A DNA stretch of 64,000 nt from CAZVFX01 sp964626565 (GTDB lineage Bacteria > Myxococcota_A > UBA9042 > CAIXZC01). The stretch's first letter is position 1. Every line of letters begins with the position of its first letter. The notes beneath the pieces were generated by a model. The model ran no database searches. It was not told the origin of the DNA and saw nothing but the letters and a program-made list of their open reading frames with translations. The position numbers and the translations under genes are program-made. Below are positions 49,395-59,091 of this stretch, piece by piece. The stretch is taken from positions 69,510 through 133,509 of the forward strand of contig CAZVFX010000002.1 of assembly GCA_964626565.1 (NCBI GenBank). The letters are read 5' to 3'.

Positions 49395-51104
49395 CTACTT
49401 CCTCCCAGGAGACACGTTATCGGGGGAAATGCCGGGCGCAGGCGCCCGGCGGGGGAGCACCACCACAAAGGAGGCTCCCTCAAGTGGGTTGCCGGAGACC
49501 ACGAGGATACTCCCGTGGTGCTCCTCCACGTTACGATGGACGGTAGCCAGGCCCAGGCCGGTACCGTTTTGGCGGGTGGTGAAGAAGGGTTCGAATATGC
49601 GGTTGGCAAGTTCCGCCGAGATTCCGGGCCCGCTGTCCGAGACGGAGAGCGAAATGGTGGCCGGTTCCCCCCGGATTTCAACTGAGACTCCGCCGTTTCC
49701 ACTCACCGCCTCCATGGCGTTGAGTACCAGGTTCCAGACCACCTGCCTCAGCTTGGAACGGTCACCGTCCATGCTGCAGTTCTCGTCCGCAGAGTAGTCA
49801 ATTTGAACACCGGTCGCTCGTTCGTCATGGCGAAGCATCTCCACCACTTCTCTGGTGAGTTCGGCGAAGTCTACATCGCCCAGGACCGGGTCCTGGGGGC
49901 GGGCATATTCCAGGAAATCAGATATCCACCGGTTCAGGTTGTCTGCTTCCCGAACTACGATGTCCATCAGTTTGCGGTCCTCTCCTTCGACTTCGAGGGT
50001 GTTGCGCAACAACTGGATTGAGCCGCTCATGGAGGCCAGGGGATTGCGGATTTCGTGCGCGATGTTGGCTGCCAGCCGGCCCACCGCGGCCAGTCGTTCG
50101 GAGCGGTGGACCTCCTCTTCCATCTCCTTGATCACGGTGATGTCGAAGAACAGCAGGATGTGGCCAACCAGCTCTTCATCTGAATCCTTCAGGGGAGAGA
50201 TCGACCACCTTAAGTACACCTTTCTGCCCCCGAGCATCTGCATTGTAACTTCGGTGTGGCTGCCGCTGATCTTGTCGGGGTTTTCGAGCACCGGCCCCAT
50301 GTCCGGGAAGAACTCCTCGATTTTCCGGTTCAGCGTGTTCTCCTGGTCCCGGCCGAGGATGCGGCAGGCGGTCTGGTTGACGTACATGATGGTTCGGGAC
50401 AGGTCCACGGTGAGCAGCCCGTTTTCGAGGCTGGAGACGACGTTTTCATGGAAGTTTGTGAGCTGTTCCAGGTCCAGCTTGCGCTCCTCCACCGCAACGT
50501 CGGCAGCCCGCAGCTGCTCAGCGAGGAAGCCGGAGAGAAGCGCGATTACGTAGAAGGCCACCAGGTTCACCGAGAAGTTGGGAACCACGTCCTTGACATC
50601 CCGAACAAATCCCGACGGGTCGCCGAACAGGTCCCCCGCCGAGACAAAGGCGGTGAGCGAGTCGCCGAAGAACTCGGTTTGCCCCATGGCCACAAAGGCG
50701 AGGCACACCGAATTGGCGGACGCGGTGAACAACGCGCCGCGGCGGTAGAGAATGACGCTGGCGTTAATGATTGCCAGGGAGTAGAGGAAGGTGAACACGC
50801 TGTCGCAGCCGCCGGTCAGGATCACCAGGCAGGTGGCGAACAGAGCATCGCCGGCGAACTGGACGTAAGCTACGATTCTGAGTCGTTTTTCGTCATTCCA
50901 TCGCTCCAACAGAGCGCCGGAAACAACGCACAGAAGCAGCACCGCCGTCACCGCGGTGAACACGAGTTCCGTGGCTGCGGAAGAGAGGAACTCCAACTCA
51001 CGGCCGACGCCGAAAAGGAGCGTGGCCGCGAGCAGCACCAGGGCGACGATCAGGCGCAGCAGCGTGAGTAGAGAACTTTTCTCGTGGAGGTCAGAACTCT
51101 TCAA
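49395..51104 (-). CDS. pilS: Sensor histidine kinase PilS
   Basis: 569 aa. Residues about 10-180 hold six hydrophobic helices ('LIVALVLLAATLLFGV', 'LVFTAVTAVLLLCVVSG' and so on), followed by a coiled linker, a PAS-like domain ('NGLLTVDLSRTIMYVNQTA'), and a kinase core: H-box 'AANIAHEIRNPLASMSGS' (phospho-His), N-box 'NLVLNAMEAVSG', 'DSGPGI' and 'GTGLGLATVHRNVEEHHG'. This PilS layout matches the partner PilR encoded directly downstream. It begins 4 nt after pilC stops, so the signalling pair is embedded in the pilus operon. Confidence 0.93.
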   Translation of the reverse strand: MKSSDLHEKSSLLTLLRLIVALVLLAATLLFGVGRELEFLSSAATELVFTAVTAVLLLCVVSGALLERWNDEKRLRIVAYVQFAGDALFATCLVILTGGCDSVFTFLYSLAIINASVILYRRGALFTASANSVCLAFVAMGQTEFFGDSLTAFVSAGDLFGDPSGFVRDVKDVVPNFSVNLVAFYVIALLSGFLAEQLRAADVAVEERKLDLEQLTNFHENVVSSLENGLLTVDLSRTIMYVNQTACRILGRDQENTLNRKIEEFFPDMGPVLENPDKISGSHTEVTMQMLGGRKVYLRWSISPLKDSDEELVGHILLFFDITVIKEMEEEVHRSERLAAVGRLAANIAHEIRNPLASMSGSIQLLRNTLEVEGEDRKLMDIVVREADNLNRWISDFLEYARPQDPVLGDVDFAELTREVVEMLRHDERATGVQIDYSADENCSMDGDRSKLRQVVWNLVLNAMEAVSGNGGVSVEIRGEPATISLSVSDSGPGISAELANRIFEPFFTTRQNGTGLGLATVHRNVEEHHGSILVVSGNPLEGASFVVVLPRRAPAPGISPDNVSPGRK

Positions 51105-51108
51105 TGGA

Positions 51109-52323
51109 TTACTTGTTCTGGAGTCCGTCCGCCATGGAGAAGATGGGCATGTACATGGCGATGAGCACCGACCCGACCAGGCCTCCCAGCAGGACCATAA
51201 TCAATGGTTCCATCATCGAGGTCACGCCGTCCACAGCTTCGTCGACTTCGTCGTCGTAGAAGTCGGCGATCTTCGTAAGCATGACGTCCAGGGCGCCGGT
51301 GGATTCTCCAACCGCGATCATCTGGATGACCATCTTGGGGAAGAGTTGTTGTTCCATGAGCGGTGCAGCGATGGTTTTACCTTCAGCAACCCGGTCCCTG
51401 GCGTAGAGCACTCCCTTCTCGATCACCTTGTTACCCGAGGTTTTGGCGACGATCTCCATGGCGTCAAGAATGGGTACGCCGGAAGCCACCAATGTACCGA
51501 GAGTTCGGGTGAACTTGGAAATGGATGCCTTGATGATGAGGGTGCCGAAGATGGGCAGTTTAGTGTACAGCTTGTCGGTGATGAACTGGCCTGTTTCGTT
51601 GGCGCGGATCAGTCTGTAGATAGTTATGGCCACGACTATGCCGCCGATGATGTATGGAAGGTAGGTCAGGAAGTTGTTGGACAGGTCCACCATGAACTGG
51701 GTCATGGCCGGCAAAGGCCGGTCGCCAAGGCTCTTGAACATGCCGGCGAAGGTCGGAACAACCTTCCACAGCAGACCGGCGGTAATCAGGATCGCGATGA
51801 TGAGGACCGTCACCGGATACTTCATCGCACCCTTGATTCTCGCCTTCAACTTCATGCTTTTTTCGGTGTAGTCGGCGAGTCGGTTGAGAATGGTATCGAG
51901 AATACCACCCATTTCACCGGCAGCCACCAGGTTGACGAAGAGGTTGTCGAAAGTCTTTGGATGCTTCTTCAGGGAATCAGCAAAGGTGTTTCCGTGCTCG
52001 ACGCTGTCTTTGACTGCAGTGAGAATCTCCTTGAATTGAGGGTCCGGCTCCTGGGTGGAGAGAATCTCCAGGCACTGAACCAGAGGCAAGCCCGCGTCGA
52101 TCATCGTCGCAAGCTGCCGGGTGAAGACCACGATGGTCTTCACCGAAATCTTGGTCAGTCCGGGGATTTTGATTTTGATTTCCGCGGATTTCTTCTTGAT
52201 GCGGATGACCTTGATCTTGTCGGCGGTGAGCCTGGCTTCGACGTCCTGCTTGCTGGGCGCGTCTATGGTCCCCGTCCGCAACTCGCCCCGCTCGCTCGTC
52301 CCTTCCCAGTCAAACTTCGGCAT
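51109..52323 (-). CDS. pilC: Type IV pilus inner-membrane platform PilC
   Basis: 404 aa, T2SSF family. Two repeated cytoplasmic helical domains ('FTRQLATMIDAGLPLVQCLE' and its later partner 'FTRTLGTLVASGVPILDAME') flank transmembrane helices ('VTVLIIAILITAGLLWKV', 'YIIGGIVVAITIYRLI'), with the last helix near the C-terminus ('LIMVLLGGLVGSVLIAMYMP'). PilC couples PilB/PilT to the pilin fibre. The gene lies between pilT and pilS with gaps of a few nt. Confidence 0.96.
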   Translation of the reverse strand: MPKFDWEGTSERGELRTGTIDAPSKQDVEARLTADKIKVIRIKKKSAEIKIKIPGLTKISVKTIVVFTRQLATMIDAGLPLVQCLEILSTQEPDPQFKEILTAVKDSVEHGNTFADSLKKHPKTFDNLFVNLVAAGEMGGILDTILNRLADYTEKSMKLKARIKGAMKYPVTVLIIAILITAGLLWKVVPTFAGMFKSLGDRPLPAMTQFMVDLSNNFLTYLPYIIGGIVVAITIYRLIRANETGQFITDKLYTKLPIFGTLIIKASISKFTRTLGTLVASGVPILDAMEIVAKTSGNKVIEKGVLYARDRVAEGKTIAAPLMEQQLFPKMVIQMIAVGESTGALDVMLTKIADFYDDEVDEAVDGVTSMMEPLIMVLLGGLVGSVLIAMYMPIFSMADGLQNK

Positions 52324-52335
52324 GGCTCACCCCCT

Positions 52336-53430
52336 CTAACCCTCTTTTTCCAGATTGGACAGCATCTTGGCAATCTCCTGCTGGTCCGGACTGGTGTTGT
52401 GGGCCTGTTCCACCGTGATCTTCTTGGCCCGCACTAATCCGACGAGGCACTGGTTGTACGTGAGCATACCGGACTCGTGCTGGCCGACCTGCATCTGCGA
52501 GTATATCTGGTGGGTCTTGTCGTCCCTGATAAGGTGCCTGATCGCCTGGTTCGGCATGAGCAGTTCGCACGCCAGCACCCGGCCGCCTCCGGCGCGCCGC
52601 AAGAGTTGCTGGGAAACGATGCACTGCAACGTAAACGATAGCTGTGTTCGCACCGCCTCCTGCTGGGCAGAAGGGAAGAAGTCGAGGCAACGGTGAATGG
52701 TCTGGATGGCGTTATTGGTGTGCAGGGTGGCAAGGGTCAAGTGTCCGGTTTCTGCAATCCGGAGCGCGATCTCCATGGTCTCCTTGTCACGGACCTCTCC
52801 CACCAGCACATAGTCCGGGTCCTGGCGCAACGCGTATTTCAGCGCCTGGGCAAACGAATCGGTGTCGGCCCCCACCTCCCGCTGATTGACGATGCAGTTG
52901 CGGTGCTCATGGAGAAACTCGATGGGGTCCTCGATGGTGAGGATATGGCCTCGGTGCTTGGTGTTGATCTCATGGAGAATGGAGGCGAGGGTTGTGGACT
53001 TGCCGCTCCCCGTGGGGCCGGTTACCAGCACCAGCCCGTTGGGCTTCTCAATGATCTCCATCACCGCCTCGGGCAATCCCAACTGGTCAAGGGACATTAT
53101 CGAGTGCGGGATCATGCGCATTACGCCGGCCACCGCCCCCTTCTGCCGGAAGAAGTTGGCCCGGAAACGACCCTTATCCTTCCACTTGAATGAAAGGTCT
53201 ACTTCGTTGTTGGTTTCGAAAGTTTTGCGTTGCTTCTCGGTGAGCAGCGAGTAGGCGATTTCCTGGGTCTCCGCCGGCGTCAGAGGAGAGAGCTTGAGTT
53301 TGTATATCTTCCCATCGATTCTTATCGCCGGGGGGCAAAGCGCGGTGATGTGAAGGTCGCTGGCCCCTTTCTCTACCACCGTCTGCAACAGCCGGTGGAT
53401 ATCCACTGACATTCTCTGCTTCTGCTGCAT
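52336..53430 (-). CDS. pilT: Pilus retraction ATPase PilT
   Basis: 364 aa. PilT-type N-terminus ('IHRLLQTVVEKGASDLHIT'), Walker A 'GPTGSGKSTTLASILHEIN', Asp/His boxes ('REVGADTDSF', 'LVGEVRD'), and the retraction-specific 'NQAIRHLIRDDKTHQI' near the C-terminus. It retracts the pilus to power twitching. The ATG at 53430 has GGGAGTAAGG upstream; an internal ATG 6 codons later is possible. Confidence 0.97.
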   Translation of the reverse strand: MQQKQRMSVDIHRLLQTVVEKGASDLHITALCPPAIRIDGKIYKLKLSPLTPAETQEIAYSLLTEKQRKTFETNNEVDLSFKWKDKGRFRANFFRQKGAVAGVMRMIPHSIMSLDQLGLPEAVMEIIEKPNGLVLVTGPTGSGKSTTLASILHEINTKHRGHILTIEDPIEFLHEHRNCIVNQREVGADTDSFAQALKYALRQDPDYVLVGEVRDKETMEIALRIAETGHLTLATLHTNNAIQTIHRCLDFFPSAQQEAVRTQLSFTLQCIVSQQLLRRAGGGRVLACELLMPNQAIRHLIRDDKTHQIYSQMQVGQHESGMLTYNQCLVGLVRAKKITVEQAHNTSPDQQEIAKMLSNLEKEG

Positions 53431-53447
53431 GTCGCCTTACTCCCTTC

Positions 53448-55232
53448 CTAGTCTCGCCTCGTAACCCTCAAAATCTCTTCCATACTGACCTGGCCTTCGA
53501 GGAGTTTCTCGATGCCCGCGGCACGCAGGCTCCTCATGCCAAGCCGCATCGCCTCACGTTTCAGCTCCATGGCCGAATAGCCCTGCAGGACGCACTCCTT
53601 CAACTCGTCATGCATCGGCATGATCTCATACAACGCGACACGGCCCTTATACCCGGTGCTGTTACACACTTTGCAGCCACTGCCTTCGCACAGTTGCGCG
53701 TCCGACGCCTCCTCTTCGGTCATGCCCAGGTCGAGCAGCGCCTGGGTCGGGACGTCGGTGTTCTCCTTGCATTCCTTGCAGATCTTCCTCGACAGTCGCT
53801 GGGCCGCCACCAGGTTCACCGACGAGGTCACCAGGAACGGCTCGATACCCATGTTGAGGAGACGGTTGATGGTGGACGGCGCGTCGTTGGTGTGCAGAGT
53901 GGACAACACAAGGTGGCCCGTCAACGCCGATTTGACCGCAATCTCCGCGGTTTCAAAGTCTCGAATCTCGCCCACCATGATGATGTCGGGGTCTTGCCGT
54001 AGGAACGACCGCAGCGCCGCGGCGAAGTTCAACCCGATGGCGTCGTTAATGTGTACCTGGTTGATGCCCGCCATGTTAATCTCCACCGGGTCTTCAGCGG
54101 TGGAGATGTTGTCGGTGGTCTTGTTCAGCTCAATGAGCGCACTGTAGAGGGTGGTGGTCTTGCCCGACCCGGTAGGGCCGGTCACCAGCACCATTCCCCA
54201 CGGCTGATGGATCGCGTCCTTGAACGCTTTTAGCTGGCCATCCTCGAAGCCGAGCATGGTCATGTCGAGCTGGAGAGCCGACTTGTCGAGCACTCGAAGA
54301 ACCACCTTTTCGCCGAACAGCGTGGGCAGCACCGAGACCCGGAAGTCCACCTCCTTCTCTTTACCCAGCACCAGTTTGATACGGCCGTCCTGAGGAAGGC
54401 GGCGCTCCGCAATGTCGAGTTCGCTCATAATCTTGATACGGGACACAATGGCGTTCTTCAGCCTCAGCGGTGGCTTCATCACCTCATGGAGAACACCGTC
54501 CACCCGGTAACGGATGCGGAACTCTTTTTCGTACGGTTCTACGTGGATGTCCGAGGCGCCGCGGCGAATGGCATCCACCAGCACCAGGTTCACCAGCCGA
54601 ACCACCGGCGCTTCTTCGGAACTCTTCTCCAACTCGTCGATATCGATGCCGTCTTCATCCTGGAGAATGCTCACGTCCTCGTCATCAAGGCCCTCGAAGA
54701 TGTCCTCCAGGACGTCTTCTTCCTGGTAGTAGTCTTCCAGCGCGGAGTTGATGGCGGTCTCTGCGGCCACCACCATCTCCACGTTGTAGCCGGTGAGGAA
54801 CTTGATATCGTCCATCGCATAGATGTTGGACGGGTCACTTACGGCCACGATGAGCGACGAACCCTGCTTCTCGATGGGGATGATGCCGTGTCGTTCGGCA
54901 ACCTCTTTGGGCACCATCTTTATGACTTCGTCGGGCACTTCGATGTCGCCTAAGGATATGGCGGGGACACCGTACTGCTTAGAGAGAAAACTGACCAGTT
55001 GTTGCTCACTGACGTAGCCTAGCTTGGCCAGGGTGTTGCCCAGGCGGCCGCCATGGCGTTCAATGTCGGTGCGAGCCTCATCTAGCTGGGCCAGTGAGAT
55101 GACACTCTCTCTGAGCAGCAGTTCTCCCAGTCCGGCGGCCGCAGCCCGGGCTTTGGGAACCTCTTTGCGACCTTGTCCGCCGTCCGCGGAGTCTTCGCCG
55201 CCCTGGCCGTTCCTCAACGTTTTGTCTGCCAT
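53448..55232 (-). CDS. pilB: Pilus extension ATPase PilB
   Basis: 594 aa. The ATG at 55232 follows AGAGGAAGAG; the frame upstream is not convincing. N-terminal GSPII_E-N domains ('LGELLLRESVISLAQLDEA', 'GNTLAKLGYVSEQQLVSFLS', 'YGVPAISLGDIEVPDEVI') precede the ATPase core: Walker A 'GPTGSGKTTTLYSALIEL', 'AEDPVEINMAGINQV', 'RSFLRQDPDIIMVGEIRD'. A C-terminal zinc finger with paired CxxC ('CKEC' and 'CKVC') is typical of PilB. It is the promoter-proximal gene of the pil cluster. Confidence 0.97.
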   Translation of the reverse strand: MADKTLRNGQGGEDSADGGQGRKEVPKARAAAAGLGELLLRESVISLAQLDEARTDIERHGGRLGNTLAKLGYVSEQQLVSFLSKQYGVPAISLGDIEVPDEVIKMVPKEVAERHGIIPIEKQGSSLIVAVSDPSNIYAMDDIKFLTGYNVEMVVAAETAINSALEDYYQEEDVLEDIFEGLDDEDVSILQDEDGIDIDELEKSSEEAPVVRLVNLVLVDAIRRGASDIHVEPYEKEFRIRYRVDGVLHEVMKPPLRLKNAIVSRIKIMSELDIAERRLPQDGRIKLVLGKEKEVDFRVSVLPTLFGEKVVLRVLDKSALQLDMTMLGFEDGQLKAFKDAIHQPWGMVLVTGPTGSGKTTTLYSALIELNKTTDNISTAEDPVEINMAGINQVHINDAIGLNFAAALRSFLRQDPDIIMVGEIRDFETAEIAVKSALTGHLVLSTLHTNDAPSTINRLLNMGIEPFLVTSSVNLVAAQRLSRKICKECKENTDVPTQALLDLGMTEEEASDAQLCEGSGCKVCNSTGYKGRVALYEIMPMHDELKECVLQGYSAMELKREAMRLGMRSLRAAGIEKLLEGQVSMEEILRVTRRD

Positions 55233-55302
55233 ATTCGCTCTTCCTCTCGCTTCAAGGGGCACCCCGCAACGCCCTGTCAACGCCAGCATTCGGGGCATCT
55301 AA

Positions 55303-55331
55303 ATCCTAGCAAGAATAGAAAACAGCGTCAA
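55303..55331 (-). promoter_or_regulatory. Promoter of the pilBTCSR operon
   Basis: On the minus strand TTGACG, 17 nt, TAGGAT, ending about 70 nt before the pilB ATG. The surrounding DNA is AT-rich compared with neighbouring genes. Confidence 0.55.
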
Positions 55332-55366
55332 TAAATACGAAGATACTAAGTAAGGGAGATTAAACG

Positions 55367-56605
55367 TCAGGTTAAAAGGTCACAAGCCATGAGCGCAGCA
55401 ACCAGGGCAAAGTCTACCAGTTCCTTGACCTCAATGTGTTCGTTGACCACGTGGAACTGGTCGTCGGCGCCAGGCCCGAAACCAACCGCCGGGATGCCGC
55501 CGAGATTGAACGATTTGGCGAAGGTGCCGCCGCCGATTCCGAACGGCTCCGGCTCAAAGCCGAGCACTTCGGTCACGCTGCTCTGCACCGCTTTCACGAG
55601 CGGGAGGGCCGCGTCGATGGCGTGGGGTTCCGTACTTGTGTCAACGGTCACCTCCACTCCCACACCTTCCCCGGAGTAGCCCGCGATCGCCTGCTCGGCC
55701 GTGGTCCGGAACAACTCGATGAGACCGGCAGTGGACTGCCCGGGAACGAAACGAACGTCCACCAGAGCCTCGCACTTGGCAGGCACGGTGTTGGCGGCTT
55801 CACCGCCCCGCACGATGCCGATATTCATACTGGGCGACCCCAGTACGGGGTGTACCTCGTGGGGCAGGTCCAACTCTTCCAACGCAGTGAGAACCCGGGC
55901 CAGCATGTTTACTGCGTTGACTCCCCGCTCAGGGGTGGAGCCGTGGGCCTGGCGGCCCGCGGTAACGATCTTGAAGACCGCCCGTCCCTTCTCAGCGATG
56001 TCGATCATCTTCATGTTTTCGCCGATGTCCGGGATCACCGCCATGTCGGGCGAAATGAGCCCTTCCTCCAGCAGGTATTCGATGCCGGGGTCCTGCTCGC
56101 CGGGCTCCCTGAACTCTTCCGAGGCGATCCCCGCGATTTGGAAGGTGCCGTTGAGAGACACCTCGCATTTCTGCAGAATCCAGGCCGCGGCCATGGAGGA
56201 GGCCAGAGGGCCCTTGTTATCCAGCACGCCCCGGCCTACCAGCAGACCGTCGCGGCGGGTAACGACCCAGGGGTCCGAGTCCCAACCCTCGCCCGGGGGA
56301 ACCACGTCGAGGTGGCACCCCATCATGAGCACGGGTGAACCCGAGGACAGGTTGCCGATAATATTGGCTCGACCCGGTGCGCCTTCGTGTACCTCGAAGG
56401 GGATGCCCCACGCCTCGAAGTACTCGGCCATTACGTCGGCTGCGAGTCTTTCCTGCCCGGGCACCTCAAGGTACGGGAACTCACCCAGGCGGTCCTTCCC
56501 CGCATTGACTGTACGCTGGCGAACCAGTCGATCGGTGATTTCGATAATCAACTCTTCGATCTCGGCTCGATGGTCGTTGAAATACTTGATGACCTGGTCT
56601 CGCAT
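55367..56605 (-). CDS. M20-family metallopeptidase (dipeptidase/ArgE-DapE type)
   Basis: 412 aa. Metal and catalytic residues are visible: 'GCHLDVVPPGEGW' (His, Asp), 'GRGVLDNKGPLASSM' (bridging Asp), 'ASEEFREPG' (catalytic Glu pair), a later Asp in 'VIPDIG', and the C-terminal His in 'DDQFHVVNEHI'. The dimerisation insert ('RQAHGSTPERGVNAVN') carries the usual His. The domain layout is close to Sapep-like dipeptidases. No signal peptide, so probably cytoplasmic. It lies 9 nt after the 223-aa membrane-protein gene and appears to close the ABC operon. Confidence 0.88.
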   Translation of the reverse strand: MRDQVIKYFNDHRAEIEELIIEITDRLVRQRTVNAGKDRLGEFPYLEVPGQERLAADVMAEYFEAWGIPFEVHEGAPGRANIIGNLSSGSPVLMMGCHLDVVPPGEGWDSDPWVVTRRDGLLVGRGVLDNKGPLASSMAAAWILQKCEVSLNGTFQIAGIASEEFREPGEQDPGIEYLLEEGLISPDMAVIPDIGENMKMIDIAEKGRAVFKIVTAGRQAHGSTPERGVNAVNMLARVLTALEELDLPHEVHPVLGSPSMNIGIVRGGEAANTVPAKCEALVDVRFVPGQSTAGLIELFRTTAEQAIAGYSGEGVGVEVTVDTSTEPHAIDAALPLVKAVQSSVTEVLGFEPEPFGIGGGTFAKSFNLGGIPAVGFGPGADDQFHVVNEHIEVKELVDFALVAALMACDLLT

Positions 56606-56614
56606 CGCTCCCTC

Positions 56615-57286
56615 CTAGATGAGAAACATTGAAACAATCCAGATGACGAATGAGGCCCCGGCTCCGGCCAGGTATGGCAACTTCCTGAACCCGGGGGCCT
56701 CCCATTTCCAGGCAGCCAGGCCCAGCAGGCCGGCGTAGGCCAGAAACGATAGCCCCATGAGAAGAGACCACCACGGATTGGTGGTCTCAACCGCGGCTGT
56801 CAAACGTTGATATCGGGCGGTTTCCTCGGCCAGATCCGTGCCGTGGTCCCGTTGCTTTTTCCATCCGGCCAGGCTGCCGGAAAAGCCATCGTTGGCGGCC
56901 TCTAGCAGTTCCTGGTCCGGACCGGCCAGCCAGGCCGTGGCATAGAGCGCACCCCGGGCGTCGTCGAACGCGGCCACCGCCTGTGCGAACCGACCTTCCT
57001 TAGCGTAAAGCTCGCCCAGGGCGAGCAACTCCCGGACCGCATCACCGGAGGTAGACACAAAAGGCAGGTACCAGCGGGCGGCAAACAGGAAGTGCTTCTG
57101 CGCAATTACCGGCTTGCCCTCTGCCAGCGCCTGGCGCCCCAACCCCAGTTCCGTCTGTGCACTGAAATAGACTCTTCCGGCGACCGCGCTTAAAAGTATC
57201 AGGGCGCTGACCCCCACCAGAACAAGGGCGAGCCGAGGCCGGCGATTCTCTTCCCGGCCCTTAGTCGCTGTGCCCTCTCCGCTCAA
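56615..57286 (-). CDS. Membrane protein of an ABC-exporter operon, unknown
   Basis: 223 aa starting at a TTG that overlaps the permease stop as TTGA; the longer frame upstream lies inside the permease gene. A charged N-terminus and one helix (residues 17-40) precede a roughly 120-residue helical, TPR-like extracytoplasmic part ('ALGELYAKEGRFAQAVAAFD'), and two C-terminal helices ('LLMGLSFLAYAGLLGLAAW', 'YLAGAGASFVIWIVSMFLI'). The family is not recognised. The tight coupling suggests an accessory subunit of the ABC-2 exporter. Confidence 0.75.
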   Translation of the reverse strand: MSGEGTATKGREENRRPRLALVLVGVSALILLSAVAGRVYFSAQTELGLGRQALAEGKPVIAQKHFLFAARWYLPFVSTSGDAVRELLALGELYAKEGRFAQAVAAFDDARGALYATAWLAGPDQELLEAANDGFSGSLAGWKKQRDHGTDLAEETARYQRLTAAVETTNPWWSLLMGLSFLAYAGLLGLAAWKWEAPGFRKLPYLAGAGASFVIWIVSMFLI

Positions 57287-58080
57287 ACGAAATCCCTCTT
57301 GCTGAATACCAGTGCGGCTAATGAGACGATGACCAGCACATAACACAGCGCATAGCCCAGCGAGTGGGCCACGTATGCCCAGGGGACCTCCACTTCCAGC
57401 AGGATCTCCCGGGTTATGTCGAATAAGGACAGGTCGGGAAAGACGTAGCCCACCGCCTTGCCCAGCGGCCGCAGCGCCGGGGCGGTGACGAACAGTCCCT
57501 TGCTGGAAGTCAACAGCGTTTCGATAAAACCGACGTGGCGGCCCAGAATAAATATGCCGAAGGTGAAAATGCCCGACAGGATCGGGGTTGAAAAGGACGA
57601 AAAAAGCACGGCTACGGCACCGATGATGGAAAGCTCGCCCAACACCAGCACTATCGCCTTGAGCAATTCGATGTGAAGCGGTACCCCGCACAGTGCCATC
57701 ACCAGCACCCACGCCAGGGACAGCACCGCGGTAACGGAGACCAGGATGCCGAACATACCCGCGTAGCGGCCCAGGATGAATTCCCACCGCTCCACAGGTT
57801 TGGAAAGCAACGAGTAGATAGTCTTGCGCTCAAGCTCTTTGTAGACCAGCAGGACGCCGACGATCACCGAGATGACCACGCCGCCAAATGAGATGAAGAA
57901 GAGCCCGAAATCCTGAACCACCCGCCGCCGTTGGTCGAAAACCACCAACTCCGACACCACCAGGGATGCGAGGATCAGCACGAGCGCCCCGAGCATCAAA
58001 CCTATAAATGCACGGTTGCGCACAGCTTCCTTGAACGTGTTGGCCGCCATGGCCAGAATCCGTCCCCACGCGTCGCTCAT
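57283..58080 (-). CDS. ABC-2 type permease
   Basis: 265 aa from the ATG at 58080, which overlaps the ATPase stop as ATGA. Six hydrophobic segments: near residues 24-46 ('AFIGLMLGALVLILASLVV'), 60-85, 110-130, 140-165, 175-190 and 235-258. The loop 'KELERKTIYSLLSKPVERWEF' after the second helix is typical of ABC-2 permeases (natA/copY type). It couples to the adjoining ATP-binding protein; the exported substrate is unknown. Confidence 0.87.
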   Translation of the reverse strand: MSDAWGRILAMAANTFKEAVRNRAFIGLMLGALVLILASLVVSELVVFDQRRRVVQDFGLFFISFGGVVISVIVGVLLVYKELERKTIYSLLSKPVERWEFILGRYAGMFGILVSVTAVLSLAWVLVMALCGVPLHIELLKAIVLVLGELSIIGAVAVLFSSFSTPILSGIFTFGIFILGRHVGFIETLLTSSKGLFVTAPALRPLGKAVGYVFPDLSLFDITREILLEVEVPWAYVAHSLGYALCYVLVIVSLAALVFSKRDFV

Positions 58081-59018
58081 GGCGCACCTCCCGACGGGCC
58101 CGCCGTTCTTACGAAGATGTCCTCCAGGCTTTCGCTGCGCGGCACTACCGACTCCACCATTCCGCCCGCATCTACCAGGCTGCGCACCACCCCGGCCGAC
58201 TCCTCGACGGAGCACAGCATTCTGAGGGTCGCGCCGAAGCGCTCGATGGACAGGACGTTTTTCTCCAGGGCCGCAACCGCTTCATCCCCGATCCCCGAGA
58301 CCACTACTTCCACTTCCTTGCGTCCCCGCCGTACAAAGTCCCTGGTGGGGCCAACGTATTTGAGCTTGCCCATGTCGATGATGGCGATCCTGTCGCACAG
58401 CAACTCAATGTCGGCCAGAATGTGGGATGAGAAGAAGACCGTTGTGCCCTTGGTTTTCAGCGAGGAGATGATGTCTTTCAACTCCTTTCTGCCGATGGGG
58501 TCGAGCCCGGAGAGCGGCTCATCGAGGATTACCAGTTCGGGGTCGGACACCAGCGCCTGGGCCAGGCCGAGCCGTTGCAGCATTCCTTTTGAGAATTTGC
58601 GCAGGGTGCGGTTTCTGGCGTGGGTGAGTCCTACCAGGTCGATGAGTTCTTCAGTACGGCGGTGCCTTTCCTGCCGTTTCAAGCCGTACAGGCGGCCGAA
58701 GAAGTCGATGATTTCGCCGGGTTTCAGGTAGTCGTAGAAGTATGGTTGCTCGGGCAGATAGCCCACCTTTGCTCTGGCTTTGCGTGTGCCGGGAGGCAGG
58801 CCGAACATGCGGATGGAGCCGCCGGTAGGTCTGATGAGATCCATGCACATCTTGATGCTTGTGGTCTTACCGGCCCCGTTAGGCCCGAGGAACCCGAAGA
58901 TCTCCCCTGGTGCAACTGAGAGGGAAATCCCCCTCACTGCGTTTACGACCTTGCGGGTGAAGCCCACCTTGAAAGTCTTGGCCAGGTCTTCCACCGTCAG
59001 TATCGGTTGATCCGTCAT
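58077..59018 (-). CDS. ABC transporter ATP-binding protein
   Basis: 313 aa. Walker A 'GPNGAGKTTSIKMCMDL', signature 'FSKGMLQRLGLAQAL', Walker B 'ELVILDEPLSGLDP', His-loop 'FFSSHILADIE'. The C-terminal 90 residues resemble the extra domain of ABC-2 exporter ATPases. It is the first gene of the unit with the permease, membrane protein and peptidase. The upstream 73-nt gap after the DegT gene contains no obvious promoter, so readthrough is possible. Confidence 0.94.
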   Translation of the reverse strand: MTDQPILTVEDLAKTFKVGFTRKVVNAVRGISLSVAPGEIFGFLGPNGAGKTTSIKMCMDLIRPTGGSIRMFGLPPGTRKARAKVGYLPEQPYFYDYLKPGEIIDFFGRLYGLKRQERHRRTEELIDLVGLTHARNRTLRKFSKGMLQRLGLAQALVSDPELVILDEPLSGLDPIGRKELKDIISSLKTKGTTVFFSSHILADIELLCDRIAIIDMGKLKYVGPTRDFVRRGRKEVEVVVSGIGDEAVAALEKNVLSIERFGATLRMLCSVEESAGVVRSLVDAGGMVESVVPRSESLEDIFVRTAGPSGGAP

Positions 59019-59091
59019 GCTCCCCTCGACTCAAGGCCTGAACTTAGACCCAAACCCGTGTCCATGGCAAGCCAAAACCGCGGCTGGGCGG

